DNA of 64,000 nucleotides from Anaerostipes sp. 992a (GCF_001940245.1 NZ_MJIG01000003.1:282001-346000); one strand, 5' to 3'. Counted from the first letter of the stretch, positions 42,320 through 51,947 are shown. Numbers and translations are program-made. Notes: generated by a model not told the origin, from the letters alone.

Positions 42320-42350
42320 AGGGGACGAGTGAAAGCTTGTCCCTATTTTT
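42320..42350 (+). terminator. Terminator after rplS
   Basis: GGGGACGAG (42321-42329) pairs with CTTGTCCCT (42336-42344), two wobbles, then ATTTTT. Confidence 0.75.
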
Positions 42351-42396
42351 CAATTTACACATAGCATTCTTGAACAAGAGAAGGAGAGTGGGTTTC

Positions 42397-42933
42397 ATGC
42401 AATCATATTACACAAGCACGTATTTATCCCGTAAAAGAAAGCGCCAATTGAAAGAAAAGATCATTTTTTATGTGGTGGGTATTCTGATCGCAATTTTAGC
42501 GGCCTTTTTGTTAGTTCGATTTTGCTTTTTTGGAATAACCATGCGGGGAGATTCTATGAAGCCCAATGTATCAGATGGGCAATTTTGTATTGCCGGTCGT
42601 TATACGATTGGATCTCCAAAACGGGGTGACATTGTAGTATTCCAAAAGGGAGAAGAAGGAAGTTCCTACTATATTAAAAGAGTGATTGCAGTTCCGGGAG
42701 ACTCTGTATGGATTACAGATGGAAAGATTTTGGTAAATGGAAAGGAAATAGAACAAAAGGGCAGTGAAAAGATTCTTTCTGGCGGTCTTGCCAGTAAAAA
42801 GATAAAGCTTGGAAAAGAACAGTATTTTGTTTTAGGAGACAATTATAATAACAGTGAGGATTCCAGAGTAGCAAGCATAGGAAACGTAAAACGGGATCGT
42901 ATCATCGGCAAAGTGATCTTGAAGCTCTGGTAG
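42397..42933 (+). CDS. lepB: Signal peptidase I
   Basis: 178 residues. An N-terminal transmembrane helix (IIFYVVGILIAILAAFLLVRFCFFG, about 20-45), catalytic Ser in MRGDSMKPNVSDG, catalytic Lys in YYIKRVIAVPGDSV, and the YFVLGDNYNNSEDSR box. It removes signal peptides from exported proteins at the outer face of the membrane. The ATG at 42397 (after AGGAGAGTGGG) is preferred to an upstream start at 42337. rbgA follows 15 bp later. Confidence 0.93.
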   Translation: MQSYYTSTYLSRKRKRQLKEKIIFYVVGILIAILAAFLLVRFCFFGITMRGDSMKPNVSDGQFCIAGRYTIGSPKRGDIVVFQKGEEGSSYYIKRVIAVPGDSVWITDGKILVNGKEIEQKGSEKILSGGLASKKIKLGKEQYFVLGDNYNNSEDSRVASIGNVKRDRIIGKVILKLW

Positions 42934-42948
42934 GAACAGGAGGAAAAT

Positions 42949-43806
42949 ATGCATTTTCAATGGTATCCGGGTCATATGACCAAGGCGAAACGAATGATGC
43001 AAGAGAATATAAAGTTGATCGATATTGTGGTGGAATTGGTGGATGCAAGAGTTCCACTGAGCAGTAAAAATCCGGATATTGATGAGCTGGCAAAAAATAA
43101 GTTTCGTTTGATTTTGTTAAATAAAACAGACCTGGCAGATAAAGACGCGACTGAGAAATGGGCAGAATATTTTAGAGGCCAGGGATTTGCAGTGGCAAAG
43201 GTAAACTCCCAAAGAGGAACTGGTGTAAAAGCCATTAATGGGCTTATCCAGGAAGCCTGTAAGGAAAAAATTGAAAGGGATCGAAAACGAGGAATTAAGA
43301 ATCGCCCGATCCGTGCGATGATCGTGGGTATTCCAAATGTAGGAAAGTCTACGTTTATCAACAGCTTTGCAGGAAAAGCCTGTACAAAGACGGGAAATAA
43401 GCCTGGGGTTACAAAAGGAAAGCAATGGATTAAGCTGAATAAGAATGTGGAGCTTTTGGATACACCCGGAATTTTGTGGCCGAAGTTTGAAGATCAGGCA
43501 GTGGGGCTTCGCCTGGCGTTGATTGGCTCTATTAAGGATGAAATCGTTAATCGATCCGAAATGGCTATTGCACTCATTGACTTTTTAAAGACATCTTATC
43601 CGGGAATGTTGGCTAAGAGATATGAAGTGAAGGAAGAGATGGATAGAGTAACAATTCTGGAGCAGATTGCAGAAAACCGCAATTGCCTTGCAAAAGGCGG
43701 TGCCTTTGATTTGGAAAAGGCAGCGATATTATTGTTAGATGAATTTAGAAGTGGTAAAATAGGATATATCACTTTAGAATTTCCAGAAAATGAAAAAGAT
43801 TCTTAG
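42949..43806 (+). CDS. rbgA: Ribosome biogenesis GTPase RbgA (YlqF)
   Basis: A 285-residue circularly permuted GTPase: G4 LLNKTDLAD comes first, then G1 VGIPNVGKSTFINS and G3 LLDTPGILWP. The N-terminus FQWYPGHMTKAKRMM and the C-terminal RNA-binding region are typical. It is needed for late 50S assembly (L16 incorporation). Its stop codon lies inside the terminator stem that follows. Confidence 0.96.
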   Translation: MHFQWYPGHMTKAKRMMQENIKLIDIVVELVDARVPLSSKNPDIDELAKNKFRLILLNKTDLADKDATEKWAEYFRGQGFAVAKVNSQRGTGVKAINGLIQEACKEKIERDRKRGIKNRPIRAMIVGIPNVGKSTFINSFAGKACTKTGNKPGVTKGKQWIKLNKNVELLDTPGILWPKFEDQAVGLRLALIGSIKDEIVNRSEMAIALIDFLKTSYPGMLAKRYEVKEEMDRVTILEQIAENRNCLAKGGAFDLEKAAILLLDEFRSGKIGYITLEFPENEKDS

Positions 43807-43830
43807 TGGTTTGCTAAGAATCTTTTTTTC
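43795..43830 (+). terminator. Terminator overlapping the rbgA stop codon
   Basis: AAAGATTCTTAG (43795-43806) pairs with CTAAGAATCTTT (43814-43825), then T run. The TAG is the rbgA stop. Confidence 0.88.
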
Positions 43831-43871
43831 GGAGAACATTTCTTAAGCTGACAGGCAGGGAGAAGAAAGCG

Positions 43872-44663
43872 ATGAAAATAAATGAGATAAAAGAAGTATT
43901 GAATCAGGCATTTACTCAGGGTGAATATGAAAAAGCGGACGTGTTTCGACAGGATGAAAGAAGCGGGGTAAAGAAGGCGCTAGAGGCCTTTGATAAGAAG
44001 ATAGAAAAGCTTCGGAAGGAAAAAGAACGGGTGAAAGCCATGCGTGCTTACGAGGAAGAGTACGATATGTGTCAGTACATATGTGGAATCGATGAAGTAG
44101 GACGTGGACCACTTGCCGGACCGGTGGTGGCGGCTGCGGTAATTCTTCCTAAGGATTGTGAGATTCTTTATATCAACGATTCCAAAAAGCTAAGCGAGAA
44201 AAAGAGGGAAGAATTATTCCTTGAAATACAGCAAAAGGCCATTGCTATTGGAGTTGGTATGGCATCGGTAGAGGTGATCGATGAAAAGAATATACTGAAT
44301 GCTACCTATGACGCCATGAGAGATGCTATCAAAAAGCTATCTGTGCGTCCAGATGTGTTGCTCAATGATGCAGTGAGAATTCCTGAGGTAGATATTCCAC
44401 AAGTTCCCATTATTAAGGGGGACGCCAAGAGTATGTCTATTGCGGCTGCCAGTATTGTTGCCAAGGTGACCAGAGATCATATGATGGAAGAATTTGATCA
44501 GATTTATCCGGGATATGATTTTGCAGGTAATAAGGGATATGGAACTCAAAAGCACATCGAAGGAATACAGACGATTGGATTATGTCCAATCCACAGGCGT
44601 ACATTCGTAAAAAACTTTTTATCTCAGTCAGAGAAGACTCCCACCTCTTTCGGTGGCGAGTAA
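43872..44663 (+). CDS. rnhB: Ribonuclease HII
   Basis: 263 residues. A charged N-terminal extension of about 70 residues precedes the catalytic domain: YICGIDEVGRGPLAGPVVAAAV (Asp-Glu), SKKLSEKKR, LNDAVRIP, KGDAKSMSIAAASIVAKVTRD and YPGYDFAGNKGYGTQKHIEGI. It cleaves RNA in RNA-DNA hybrids, including single ribonucleotides. Length matches the Bacillota form. The last residues (TPTSFGGE) run into the GC-richer repeat region downstream. Confidence 0.96.
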   Translation: MKINEIKEVLNQAFTQGEYEKADVFRQDERSGVKKALEAFDKKIEKLRKEKERVKAMRAYEEEYDMCQYICGIDEVGRGPLAGPVVAAAVILPKDCEILYINDSKKLSEKKREELFLEIQQKAIAIGVGMASVEVIDEKNILNATYDAMRDAIKKLSVRPDVLLNDAVRIPEVDIPQVPIIKGDAKSMSIAAASIVAKVTRDHMMEEFDQIYPGYDFAGNKGYGTQKHIEGIQTIGLCPIHRRTFVKNFLSQSEKTPTSFGGE

Positions 44664-44707
44664 TAACAAATTCGTCTCAGTGAGAGACCAATCTCTGACT
44701 AAGATAA

Positions 44708-44790
44708 ACGCTCCGCGGGGATGCGCACGGATTCGAATAGGAAAATGTTTGCTTCGCAAACCGAATCCGGCGCCAAATCTCCGCAAGCGT
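44708..44790. repeat. Nested GC-rich palindromic element between rnhB and yraN
   Basis: ACGCT (44708-44712) pairs with AGCGT (44786-44790), GCGGGGAT with AATCTCCGC (imperfect), CGGATTCG (44728-44735) with CGAATCCG (44762-44769), and GTTTGC-TTC-GCAAAC (44747-44761) forms the tip. The block is richer in GC than its surroundings. Small hairpins (GTCTC/GAGAC, about 44672-44687) precede it. Confidence 0.65.
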
Positions 44791-44825
44791 CGATTTGAAA
44801 GGATAGTGAAAGAGGGATGGGGAGG

Positions 44826-45188
44826 ATGAATCGGCGGAAGCTGGGACAGGAATATGAAGAAGTTGTTGCACAGGTGCTTACCAAACATGGGTATCAGATC
44901 ATCGAAAGAAATTTTAGAGGGAGAAGGGGCGAGATTGATCTGATCGCTATGGAAATGGGAATCCTGGTATTTATAGAAGTAAAATATCGGAGCAGCACCG
45001 CAGTGGGAATGCCGGAAGAGGCAGTAGATCAGAGAAAGCAGAAGACTATCTGCAGAATGGCGGATGAATATCGAAGAAGACATCCAGAATATGATAAATA
45101 TCCGATTCGATTTGATGTAGCTGCTATTTTGGGAAATCGGCTGAAAGTATATAAAAATGCGTTTGAATATCAATGGAGTAAGAGATGA
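44826..45188 (+). CDS. UPF0102/YraN-family endonuclease-like protein
   Basis: 120 residues of the restriction-endonuclease-like fold. NRRKLGQEYEEVVAQVLTKHGYQIIERNFRGRRGEIDLIAMEMGILVFIEVKYRSSTAVGMPEEAVD contains the E-x-D-x-E-V-K nuclease pattern (GEIDLIA, FIEVKYR). The role is uncertain, often linked to recombination or DNA uptake. The start at 44826 is chosen because AGAGGG lies 9 nt upstream; the ATG at 44817 abuts it. The stop overlaps the next ATG (ATGA). Confidence 0.88.
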   Translation: MNRRKLGQEYEEVVAQVLTKHGYQIIERNFRGRRGEIDLIAMEMGILVFIEVKYRSSTAVGMPEEAVDQRKQKTICRMADEYRRRHPEYDKYPIRFDVAAILGNRLKVYKNAFEYQWSKR

Positions 45189-46012
45189 AATTAGAGTGGA
45201 AAAAGGCATCAAATGCGCAGTCTACCAGACTGCATGAAGTGGAAGGTGTTCCGTTTCTGACATTTCCAAAATTGGAAGAGGCAGGGGTGACCCATGGCTT
45301 TTCTACCCGATTGGGTGGTGTCAGTGAAGGCATCTTTGCCAGTATGAATTTAAGTTATAACCGTGGAGATGAAAAGGCTTCTGTAGATGAAAATTATCGT
45401 AGGATGGGGAAGGCTATTGGCTTTACTCCGGATCAGCTGGTATTTTCCAATCAGGTTCATGACACAAAAATAAAGATTGTAACCAAAGAGGATTGTGGAA
45501 AGGTTATGACCGGCATGGATGGGTTGATGACCGATGAGAAAGGCATATGTCTGGTTACCAGTTATGCGGATTGTGTACCGTTATTTTTTTATGATCCAGT
45601 AAAAGGAGTGGTAGCTGTATCTCATTCTGGATGGAAGGGAACGGTAAATCGCATGGGGAAAAAGACAGTGGAGAAGATGGAAAGCGTCTATGGATCGAAA
45701 GCGGAGGATATCATTGCTGCAATCGGACCTTCCATTTGTCAGAAATGTTATGAAATTAGTGAGGATGTGGCGATTCAGTTTGCGGATGCCTTTCCCGAAG
45801 AATGGTATGATACATTTATGGTGGATAAGGGAAATGGAAAATATCAATTAGATTTATGGAAAGTCAATGAATATATCCTGTTGGATGCCGGAATCCTGAA
45901 AGAACATCTGGACATTACGGATCTTTGTACCTGCTGTAATCCAGAGCTTCTATTCTCTCATCGTGCCAGCAAAGGAAAGAGGGGAAATCTGGCTGGATTT
46001 ATTCGGCTTTAG
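45185..46012 (+). CDS. pgeF: PgeF/YfiH laccase-domain protein (multicopper-oxidase-like fold)
   Basis: 275 residues. THGFSTRLGGVSEGIFASMNLSYNRGDE, QVHDTKI, TSYADCVPLFFYDPVKGVVAVSHSGWKGTVNRM, IGPSICQKCYEIS and CTCCNPELLFSHRASKGKRGNLAGFI give the metal-binding His/Cys residues (HDTK, ADCVP, SHSGWKG). The family acts on purine nucleosides and, in E. coli, edits the peptidoglycan precursor. The start overlaps the yraN stop, so translation is coupled. Confidence 0.92.
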   Translation: MKLEWKKASNAQSTRLHEVEGVPFLTFPKLEEAGVTHGFSTRLGGVSEGIFASMNLSYNRGDEKASVDENYRRMGKAIGFTPDQLVFSNQVHDTKIKIVTKEDCGKVMTGMDGLMTDEKGICLVTSYADCVPLFFYDPVKGVVAVSHSGWKGTVNRMGKKTVEKMESVYGSKAEDIIAAIGPSICQKCYEISEDVAIQFADAFPEEWYDTFMVDKGNGKYQLDLWKVNEYILLDAGILKEHLDITDLCTCCNPELLFSHRASKGKRGNLAGFIRL

Positions 46013-46021
46013 AACAAAAAT

Positions 46022-46067
46022 GAAGGATTTATTGATGAGTTTTTCATCAATGCCTTTACTTTTTGGG
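46022..46067 (+). terminator. Terminator after pgeF
   Basis: ATTGATGA/TCATCAAT with flanking AAGG/CCTT, then TTTACTTTTT (about 46022-46067). Confidence 0.6.
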
Positions 46068-46163
46068 TGCAATATTGTAAAATCAAACGAAAGATTAGCA
46101 TAATATGGGATGCTAAGAACAATGAAAATGAAAATATTGAAGGAGAAATAAAGGAGATAAAAT

Positions 46164-47486
46164 ATGAGTAAACCAATGGTAGCAATTGTGGGACGTCCCA
46201 ACGTTGGAAAGTCTACTCTGTTCAATGCACTTGCAGGTGAGCAGATTTCAATTGTAAAAGATACTCCTGGTGTTACCCGTGACAGAATATTTGCAGATAT
46301 CACATGGCTGGATAAAAGCTTTACGATGGTTGACACAGGAGGAATTGAACCGGAAAGTGATGATCTGATACTTTCCCGTATGAGGGAACAGGCAGAAATT
46401 GCTATTGCTACAGCAGATGTGATCATCTTTCTTGTGGATGTCCGTCAGGGATTAGTCGATGCAGATTTCCGCGTTGCAGATATGTTAAGAAGATCCAGAA
46501 AGCCCATTGTGCTTGTAGTAAATAAAGTAGATAACTTTGATAAGTTTATGCCGGATGTATATGAGTTCTATAACCTGGGACTTGGGGATCCAATTCCGGT
46601 ATCCGGTGCATCCAGGCTGGGACTCGGTGATATGTTAGATGAAGTACTTAGTCACTGCAGGGAAGAGGATTTGATGGAAGAAGAGGATGATCGCCCGAAG
46701 ATTGCCATTATCGGAAAGCCAAACAGTGGAAAATCATCCATTATCAATAAGATGTTGGGAGAAGAAAGAGTAATCGTTTCGAACATTGCAGGAACGACCA
46801 GAGATGCCATTGATACGGTAGTCTCTAAGAATGGCAAAGAATACGTATTTATCGATACAGCAGGTCTTAGAAGAAAGAGCAAGATCAAGGAAGAGATTGA
46901 ACGATACAGCATTATCCGTACTGTAGCGGCAGTGGAACGATGCGATGTGGCAATGTTGGTTATCGATGCCGAAGAAGGGGTAACCGAGCAGGATGCAAAG
47001 ATTGCAGGAATTGCCCACGAAAGAGGAAAAGGCGTGATCATTGCGGTTAACAAATGGGATCTGATAGAGAAAGATGATAAGACGATTTATAAATTTACAA
47101 ATAAAGTCCGAGAAACTCTGGCGTATATGCCTTATGCAGAGCTGATTTTTATTTCTGCAAAGACAGGACAGAGATTTCCAAAGATTTTTGATCTCATCGA
47201 TACCGTAGTGGAAAACTGTACATTAAGAATCCAGACAGGAGTCTTAAATGAAATTTTAGCAGAGGCAGTGGCTATGAAGCAGCCACCTTCTGATAAAGGA
47301 AAACGCTTGCGTTTATATTATATTACGCAGGTATCTGTAAAACCACCTACATTTGTGGTATTTATAAATGATAAAAAACTGATGCATTTTTCATATACAA
47401 GATATATTGAAAATCAGATTCGTCAGACATTTGGATTCAGGGGGACACCAATTCGCATTATTGCGAGGGAAAGGAAGGAAAAATGA
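46164..47486 (+). CDS. der: Ribosome-associated GTPase Der (EngA)
   Basis: 440 residues with two tandem GTPase domains, [18 protein letters not shown] / DTGGIEPES / VVNKVDNFD and [18 protein letters not shown] / DTAGLRRKS / AVNKWDLIE, and a C-terminal KH-like domain ending [15 protein letters not shown]. It is essential for 50S assembly. A TTGTAA/CATAAT promoter is possible at about 46075-46104. The stop overlaps plsY. Confidence 0.97.
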   Translation: MSKPMVAIVGRPNVGKSTLFNALAGEQISIVKDTPGVTRDRIFADITWLDKSFTMVDTGGIEPESDDLILSRMREQAEIAIATADVIIFLVDVRQGLVDADFRVADMLRRSRKPIVLVVNKVDNFDKFMPDVYEFYNLGLGDPIPVSGASRLGLGDMLDEVLSHCREEDLMEEEDDRPKIAIIGKPNSGKSSIINKMLGEERVIVSNIAGTTRDAIDTVVSKNGKEYVFIDTAGLRRKSKIKEEIERYSIIRTVAAVERCDVAMLVIDAEEGVTEQDAKIAGIAHERGKGVIIAVNKWDLIEKDDKTIYKFTNKVRETLAYMPYAELIFISAKTGQRFPKIFDLIDTVVENCTLRIQTGVLNEILAEAVAMKQPPSDKGKRLRLYYITQVSVKPPTFVVFINDKKLMHFSYTRYIENQIRQTFGFRGTPIRIIARERKEK

Positions 47487-48103
47487 TAAAGTATGTCGTA
47501 ATAGGCATGGTGATTGGGTATATTTTTGGATGTTGTCAGACCGGATATTTTGTTGGAAAGCTCAACCGTATTGATATTCGTGATTATGGAAGTGGTAATT
47601 CCGGCACCACTAATACGCTTCGTGTTTTAGGGAAAAAGGCAGCACTGTTCACGTTTCTTGGAGATGCGTTAAAAGGAGTGTTTACTGTGCTGATCGCACG
47701 ATTTTGGCTATTGCCCCATGTGAGTGGAATCAATCCAGTGGCATTCTTATTGCTGGCAGGTTTTGGTACGGTTCTGGGTCATAATTTTCCGATCATCATG
47801 AAGTTTAAGGGTGGAAAAGGGATTGCAACAACAGGTGGAGTGTTTTTTGCTGTGGATCCTCGAATGGCGTTAATCTGCCTGGCTGTATTTATAGCAGTAA
47901 CTGCTGCAAGCAGATATGTTTCTCTGGGTTCAATCTGCATGGTAACGGCACTTCCATTTATCTTATATTTTTTCTATGGATATCAACCAGTGGTACTGGC
48001 AGTAGGAATTATATATGCTGTTATGGCCATTTGGCAGCACCGTGCCAATATTGGGCGACTGATTCATGGAAATGAAAATAAATTGGGACAAAAGGTAAAG
48101 TGA
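47483..48103 (+). CDS. plsY: Glycerol-3-phosphate acyltransferase PlsY
   Basis: A 206-residue integral membrane protein with about five hydrophobic segments. [20 protein letters not shown] (motif 1), [22 protein letters not shown] (motif 2) and [19 protein letters not shown] (motif 3) are clear. It acylates glycerol-3-phosphate with acyl phosphate, starting phospholipid synthesis. It overlaps der by 4 bp (ATGA) and precedes gpsA, which makes its substrate. Confidence 0.96.
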   Translation: MIKYVVIGMVIGYIFGCCQTGYFVGKLNRIDIRDYGSGNSGTTNTLRVLGKKAALFTFLGDALKGVFTVLIARFWLLPHVSGINPVAFLLLAGFGTVLGHNFPIIMKFKGGKGIATTGGVFFAVDPRMALICLAVFIAVTAASRYVSLGSICMVTALPFILYFFYGYQPVVLAVGIIYAVMAIWQHRANIGRLIHGNENKLGQKVK

Positions 48104-48116
48104 TAAGAGGAAAGGT

Positions 48117-49124
48117 ATGGAACATATTACAGTTTTAGGTGCCGGAAGCTGGGGGACAGCTTTGAGTGTGGTTCTGGCACAAAATGGGCATCAGGTCATG
48201 TTATGGTCACATAGAGAAGAAGAAGCAAAGCGAATGCAGGAAGAAAGAGAACAGGCATCTAAGCTTCCAGGCGTGTTGCTGCCGGAAAATATTACAGTAA
48301 CCGGTAATATGGAAGCGGCATTAAAAGGTAATGACGCGGTTATTTTGGCAGTTCCTTCGACAGCGATAAGGAGCACAGCGGCAAAACTTCGGGAGTATGT
48401 ACCATCAGGTCAGATGATCGTCTGTGTGGCAAAGGGAATTGAGGATGAAACCTTTTTGACATTAACAGAAATCATAGAAGAGGAAATCCCGGGGGTAAGA
48501 GCCTGTGTGCTGTCAGGTCCGAGTCATGCAGAGGAAGTAGGAAGACAGATGCCAACAACCGTAGTTGCCGGAGCAAAGAAAAAAGAAGATGCGCTATATA
48601 TCCAGGATATTTTCATGAACAGTTATTTTCGGGTATATACAAGCCCGGATGTGATTGGTATTGAAATGGGAGGAGCATTGAAGAATGTGATTGCGCTGGC
48701 AGCTGGAATTGCAGATGGCCTGGGATATGGAGACAATTCGAAGGCTGCACTTATTACGAGAGGTATTTCTGAGCTGACCCGTCTGGGAACTGCTTTGGGG
48801 GGAAAAACGGAGACTTTCTCCGGCTTGACTGGTGTTGGTGATCTAATTGTAACATGTACTAGTATTCACAGTCGAAACCACAGAGCAGGGGAATTGATAG
48901 GTAAGGGTTATACTGCCAAAGAGGCTATGGATGAAGTGAAAATGGTTGTAGAAGGGGTAAATTCTGCCAAAGCGGCATTGAAGCTCGCAAGGAAGAAGGG
49001 CGTCAATGTGCCGATCATCGAGAAAATCAACGCAGTCTTATTTGAGGATAAGAAGGCAGAAGATGCAGTAAAAGAGCTGCTGATGAGAGATCGCAGAAAA
49101 GAATTTCAGACATTAAAATGGTAA
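48117..49124 (+). CDS. gpsA: NAD(P)H-dependent glycerol-3-phosphate dehydrogenase
   Basis: 335 residues. Nucleotide loop VLGAGSWGTALSVVLAQNGH, VCVAKGIEDET, LSGPSHAEEVGR, GIEMGGALKNVIALAAGIADGLGYGDNSKAALITRG (catalytic Lys) and GLTGVGDLIVTCTS. It reduces dihydroxyacetone phosphate to glycerol-3-phosphate, which the adjacent PlsY uses. Normal length. Confidence 0.97.
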   Translation: MEHITVLGAGSWGTALSVVLAQNGHQVMLWSHREEEAKRMQEEREQASKLPGVLLPENITVTGNMEAALKGNDAVILAVPSTAIRSTAAKLREYVPSGQMIVCVAKGIEDETFLTLTEIIEEEIPGVRACVLSGPSHAEEVGRQMPTTVVAGAKKKEDALYIQDIFMNSYFRVYTSPDVIGIEMGGALKNVIALAAGIADGLGYGDNSKAALITRGISELTRLGTALGGKTETFSGLTGVGDLIVTCTSIHSRNHRAGELIGKGYTAKEAMDEVKMVVEGVNSAKAALKLARKKGVNVPIIEKINAVLFEDKKAEDAVKELLMRDRRKEFQTLKW

Positions 49125-49146
49125 TCAGGAAGGAGAAAATGTCATC

Positions 49147-50415
49147 ATGGCAAAAATCACAGAATATTCAAAGGAGCAGTTAGAACAGTTACAGAAGGAG
49201 TTGTTGGCACAATACGATGAGTATGTAAAATCAGGATTGAAGCTGGATATGTCCAGAGGAAAGCCGGCACCATCCCAGTTGGATCTGTCCAATGGAATGC
49301 TGGATGCATTGGAAGACTATACGACAGAAAATGGATTAGATGCAAGAAATTATGGAGTTTTAGATGGAATTCCAGAAATGAAAAAAATCTTTTCTGATGC
49401 TTTTGATATTCCGGCATCACAGATCATCGTAGGAGGGAATGCAAGTCTGAATCTGATGTTTGATGCAGTGATGCGCTTGATGGTATTTGGAACAGAAGGA
49501 AATACACCTTGGGGAAAATTAGATACTGTAAAGTTCTTATGTCCAAGTCCAGGATATGACAGACATTTTGGAATCTGTGAACGCCTTGGAATCGAAATGA
49601 TCGTAGTGCCGATGACAGAATCAGGTCCGGATATGGATGTGATTGAAAGTCTGGTAGCAGAGGATGAAAGCATTAAAGGAATCTGGTGTGTGCCAAAGTA
49701 TTCCAATCCTCAGGGAATCTGCTATAGCGATGAGACAGTAAAACGTCTGGCAGCCATGAAGACAGCGGCAAAGGATTTCCGTATTTTCTGGGATAATGCA
49801 TATGGAGTACATCCGATTTTTGAAGACGTAAAGGTCTTAAATATTTTAGATGAGGCAAAAGCAGCAGGTAATCCAAACCGCCCACTTTATTTTGCATCCA
49901 CTTCTAAGATTACTTTCCCTGGAGCTGGGGTAAGTTTTGTAGCAGCCAGTGAAGAAATGGTTGCTGAAATCAAAGGAGTGACCACTTATCAGACCATCGG
50001 ATACGATAAACTCAATCAGCTTCGTCATGTAAGATTTTTTAAAGATGCGGAAGGATTAAAGGCTCATATGCAGAAGCTGGCAGATGCTATGAAGCCAAAA
50101 TTCCAGATCGTACTGTCAACTTTGGAAAAAGAGCTGGAAGGAACCGGACTTCTTTCCTGGTCTAGTCCAAAAGGAGGATATTTTGTATCCGTAGATACAC
50201 TGGAAGGCTGTGCGAAGGAGACCGTTCGTCTTGTAAAAGAAGCGGGTGTGGTTATGACAGGTGCTGGAGCAACTTATCCATATAAGAAGGATCCAAAGGA
50301 TACCAATATCCGTATTGCACCAACTTATCCAAGCGTAGAAGAGTTGACAAAAGCAATGGAAATCTTCTGCGTCTGTGTAAAATTAGCAGGTGTACAAAAA
50401 TTACTGGCAGAATAG
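49147..50415 (+). CDS. PLP-dependent aminotransferase (class I, subgroup Ic-like)
   Basis: 422 residues. LDMSRGKPAPSQLDLSNGM at the N-terminus, NASLNLMFDAVMR, PSPGYDRHF, KYSNPQGICYSD, FWDNAYGVHPIF and the Schiff-base lysine in ASTSKITFPGAGVSF. It fits the aspartate-aminotransferase subgroup that carries this SRGKP start; the exact amino-acid pair is not predictable. It follows gpsA by 22 bp. A C-rich hairpin (CCCCT/AGGGG) follows before spoIVA. Confidence 0.85.
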   Translation: MAKITEYSKEQLEQLQKELLAQYDEYVKSGLKLDMSRGKPAPSQLDLSNGMLDALEDYTTENGLDARNYGVLDGIPEMKKIFSDAFDIPASQIIVGGNASLNLMFDAVMRLMVFGTEGNTPWGKLDTVKFLCPSPGYDRHFGICERLGIEMIVVPMTESGPDMDVIESLVAEDESIKGIWCVPKYSNPQGICYSDETVKRLAAMKTAAKDFRIFWDNAYGVHPIFEDVKVLNILDEAKAAGNPNRPLYFASTSKITFPGAGVSFVAASEEMVAEIKGVTTYQTIGYDKLNQLRHVRFFKDAEGLKAHMQKLADAMKPKFQIVLSTLEKELEGTGLLSWSSPKGGYFVSVDTLEGCAKETVRLVKEAGVVMTGAGATYPYKKDPKDTNIRIAPTYPSVEELTKAMEIFCVCVKLAGVQKLLAE

Positions 50416-50416
50416 A

Positions 50417-50443
50417 ATAAACGAAGATCCCCTCTCATATACT
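50417..50443 (+). promoter_or_regulatory. Candidate sigma-E promoter of spoIVA
   Basis: ATA (50417-50419), 16 bp, CATATACT (50436-50443), close to the mother-cell sigma-E pattern ATA-N16-CATACAnT. The RBS GGAAGGGG follows at about 50458-50465. spoIVA is a classic sigma-E gene. Confidence 0.55.
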
Positions 50444-50472
50444 ATAACAGTATTATTGGAAGGGGATTTTTT

Positions 50473-51945
50473 ATGGATACATTTCATGTATATAAAGACA
50501 TCAGAGCACGGACCAATGGAGAGATCTATATTGGAGTTGTGGGTCCTGTGAGAACTGGAAAAAGCACATTTATCAAACGTTTTATGGATCTTATGGTTCT
50601 TCCTAACATGGAAGATGAATATGAACGAAATCGGGCGAGAGATGAACTGCCCCAATCTTCTGCCGGGAAGACGATTATGACAACGGAACCCAAATTTGTT
50701 CCTAATGAAGCGATCGAAATTACCGTGGAAGATGATATTGTATTAAAAGTGAGGTTGATTGACTGTGTTGGATATATGGTGGAAGGCGCAGTGGGCCATC
50801 TGGAAGAAAACGAAGAGCGTCTGGTAAAGACCCCCTGGTTTGAATATGAGATTCCATTTACAAAGGCAGCAGCCATAGGCACAAAAAAGGTCATCGAAGA
50901 GCACTCTACGATTGGGATGGTGGTGACTACGGATGGATCCTTTGGAGAAATACCGAGAAGTCAGTATGAACCAGTGGAAGCACAGACCATAGCGGAATTG
51001 AAAGCCTTACATAAGCCATTTGTCGTAGTATTAAATACCAGTCGTCCATACAGCCTGGAGACAAAGCAAATGGCAGAGAAAATGCAGGAAAAATATCAAT
51101 GCCCGGTATTACCGTTAAATTGTGAGCAGCTTCGGAAGGAAGATATCAGCGGATTGCTAAAAAGCATCTTAATGGAATTCCCAATTACCTCGATGGGATT
51201 TTATGTGCCTAAATGGATGGAGGCTTTATCCTGTCAGCATCCTTTAAAAGCAGCCATGTTAAAGACGATAAGAGAGAATTTGTCTCAATATGAAGTTATG
51301 CAGGATTTATATCGGATTCCTATGAAACAGAATGAATACATCCAGAAAATGAAGATGGATGGGATTCATCTGGACAGTGGAAAGGTGGATATTACGGTAA
51401 TCTTTGACGATCGGTATTATTATCAGATCATCAGTGATTTTATCGGCCTTACGATCCACAATGAATATGAATTCTTAAAAACGGTGCAGTCTCTGGCCCA
51501 AAAACAGAAGGAATGTGATCAGGTGGTGGAAGCACTTACCAGCGTACGGCAAAAGGGATATGGGGTGGTGTCACCATTGAAAAAAGATATTACCTTAGAG
51601 GAGCCACAGATTGTGAAGCATGGCAACAAATATGGAATTCGGATTAAGGCTCAGGCTCCATCTATTCATATGATCCGTGCTAATATTTCTACGGAAATTG
51701 CACCAATTGTAGGCACAAAGGAGCAGGCACAGGATATTATCGATTATATGAATGAAGGTGCCAGTCAGGGAGAAGGCAGTATTTGGGACATCAATCTTTT
51801 TGGTAAGACGTTAGAAGAAATGATTGGTGATGGCATGCAGGCAAAAGCGGCTAAAATGAATGATGATAGCCAGCAAAAACTTCAGGACACTATGGAGAAA
51901 ATCGTCAATGAAAGCAATGGAGGATTGGTGTGCATCATTATTTAG
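50473..51945 (+). CDS. spoIVA: Stage IV sporulation protein A (spore coat morphogenetic ATPase)
   Basis: 490 residues. DIRARTNGEIYIGVVGPVRTGKSTFIKRFMDLMVLPNM holds the Walker A motif (GPVRTGKST), with the RARDELPQSSAGKTIMTTEPKFVP sensor block and a C-terminal SNGGLVCIII membrane-curvature helix region. SpoIVA hydrolyses ATP to polymerise on the forespore surface and anchor the coat. Its presence shows the organism keeps a sporulation programme. Confidence 0.97.
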   Translation: MDTFHVYKDIRARTNGEIYIGVVGPVRTGKSTFIKRFMDLMVLPNMEDEYERNRARDELPQSSAGKTIMTTEPKFVPNEAIEITVEDDIVLKVRLIDCVGYMVEGAVGHLEENEERLVKTPWFEYEIPFTKAAAIGTKKVIEEHSTIGMVVTTDGSFGEIPRSQYEPVEAQTIAELKALHKPFVVVLNTSRPYSLETKQMAEKMQEKYQCPVLPLNCEQLRKEDISGLLKSILMEFPITSMGFYVPKWMEALSCQHPLKAAMLKTIRENLSQYEVMQDLYRIPMKQNEYIQKMKMDGIHLDSGKVDITVIFDDRYYYQIISDFIGLTIHNEYEFLKTVQSLAQKQKECDQVVEALTSVRQKGYGVVSPLKKDITLEEPQIVKHGNKYGIRIKAQAPSIHMIRANISTEIAPIVGTKEQAQDIIDYMNEGASQGEGSIWDINLFGKTLEEMIGDGMQAKAAKMNDDSQQKLQDTMEKIVNESNGGLVCIII

Positions 51946-51947
51946 GA

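Noticed and set aside
44628-45212. 194-aa - strand reading frame
   Set aside because: Antisense to yraN and the palindromic element; no family resemblance and no RBS.
45950-46426. 158-aa - strand reading frame
   Set aside because: Mirror of the der start and pgeF end; composition is typical of an antisense shadow.
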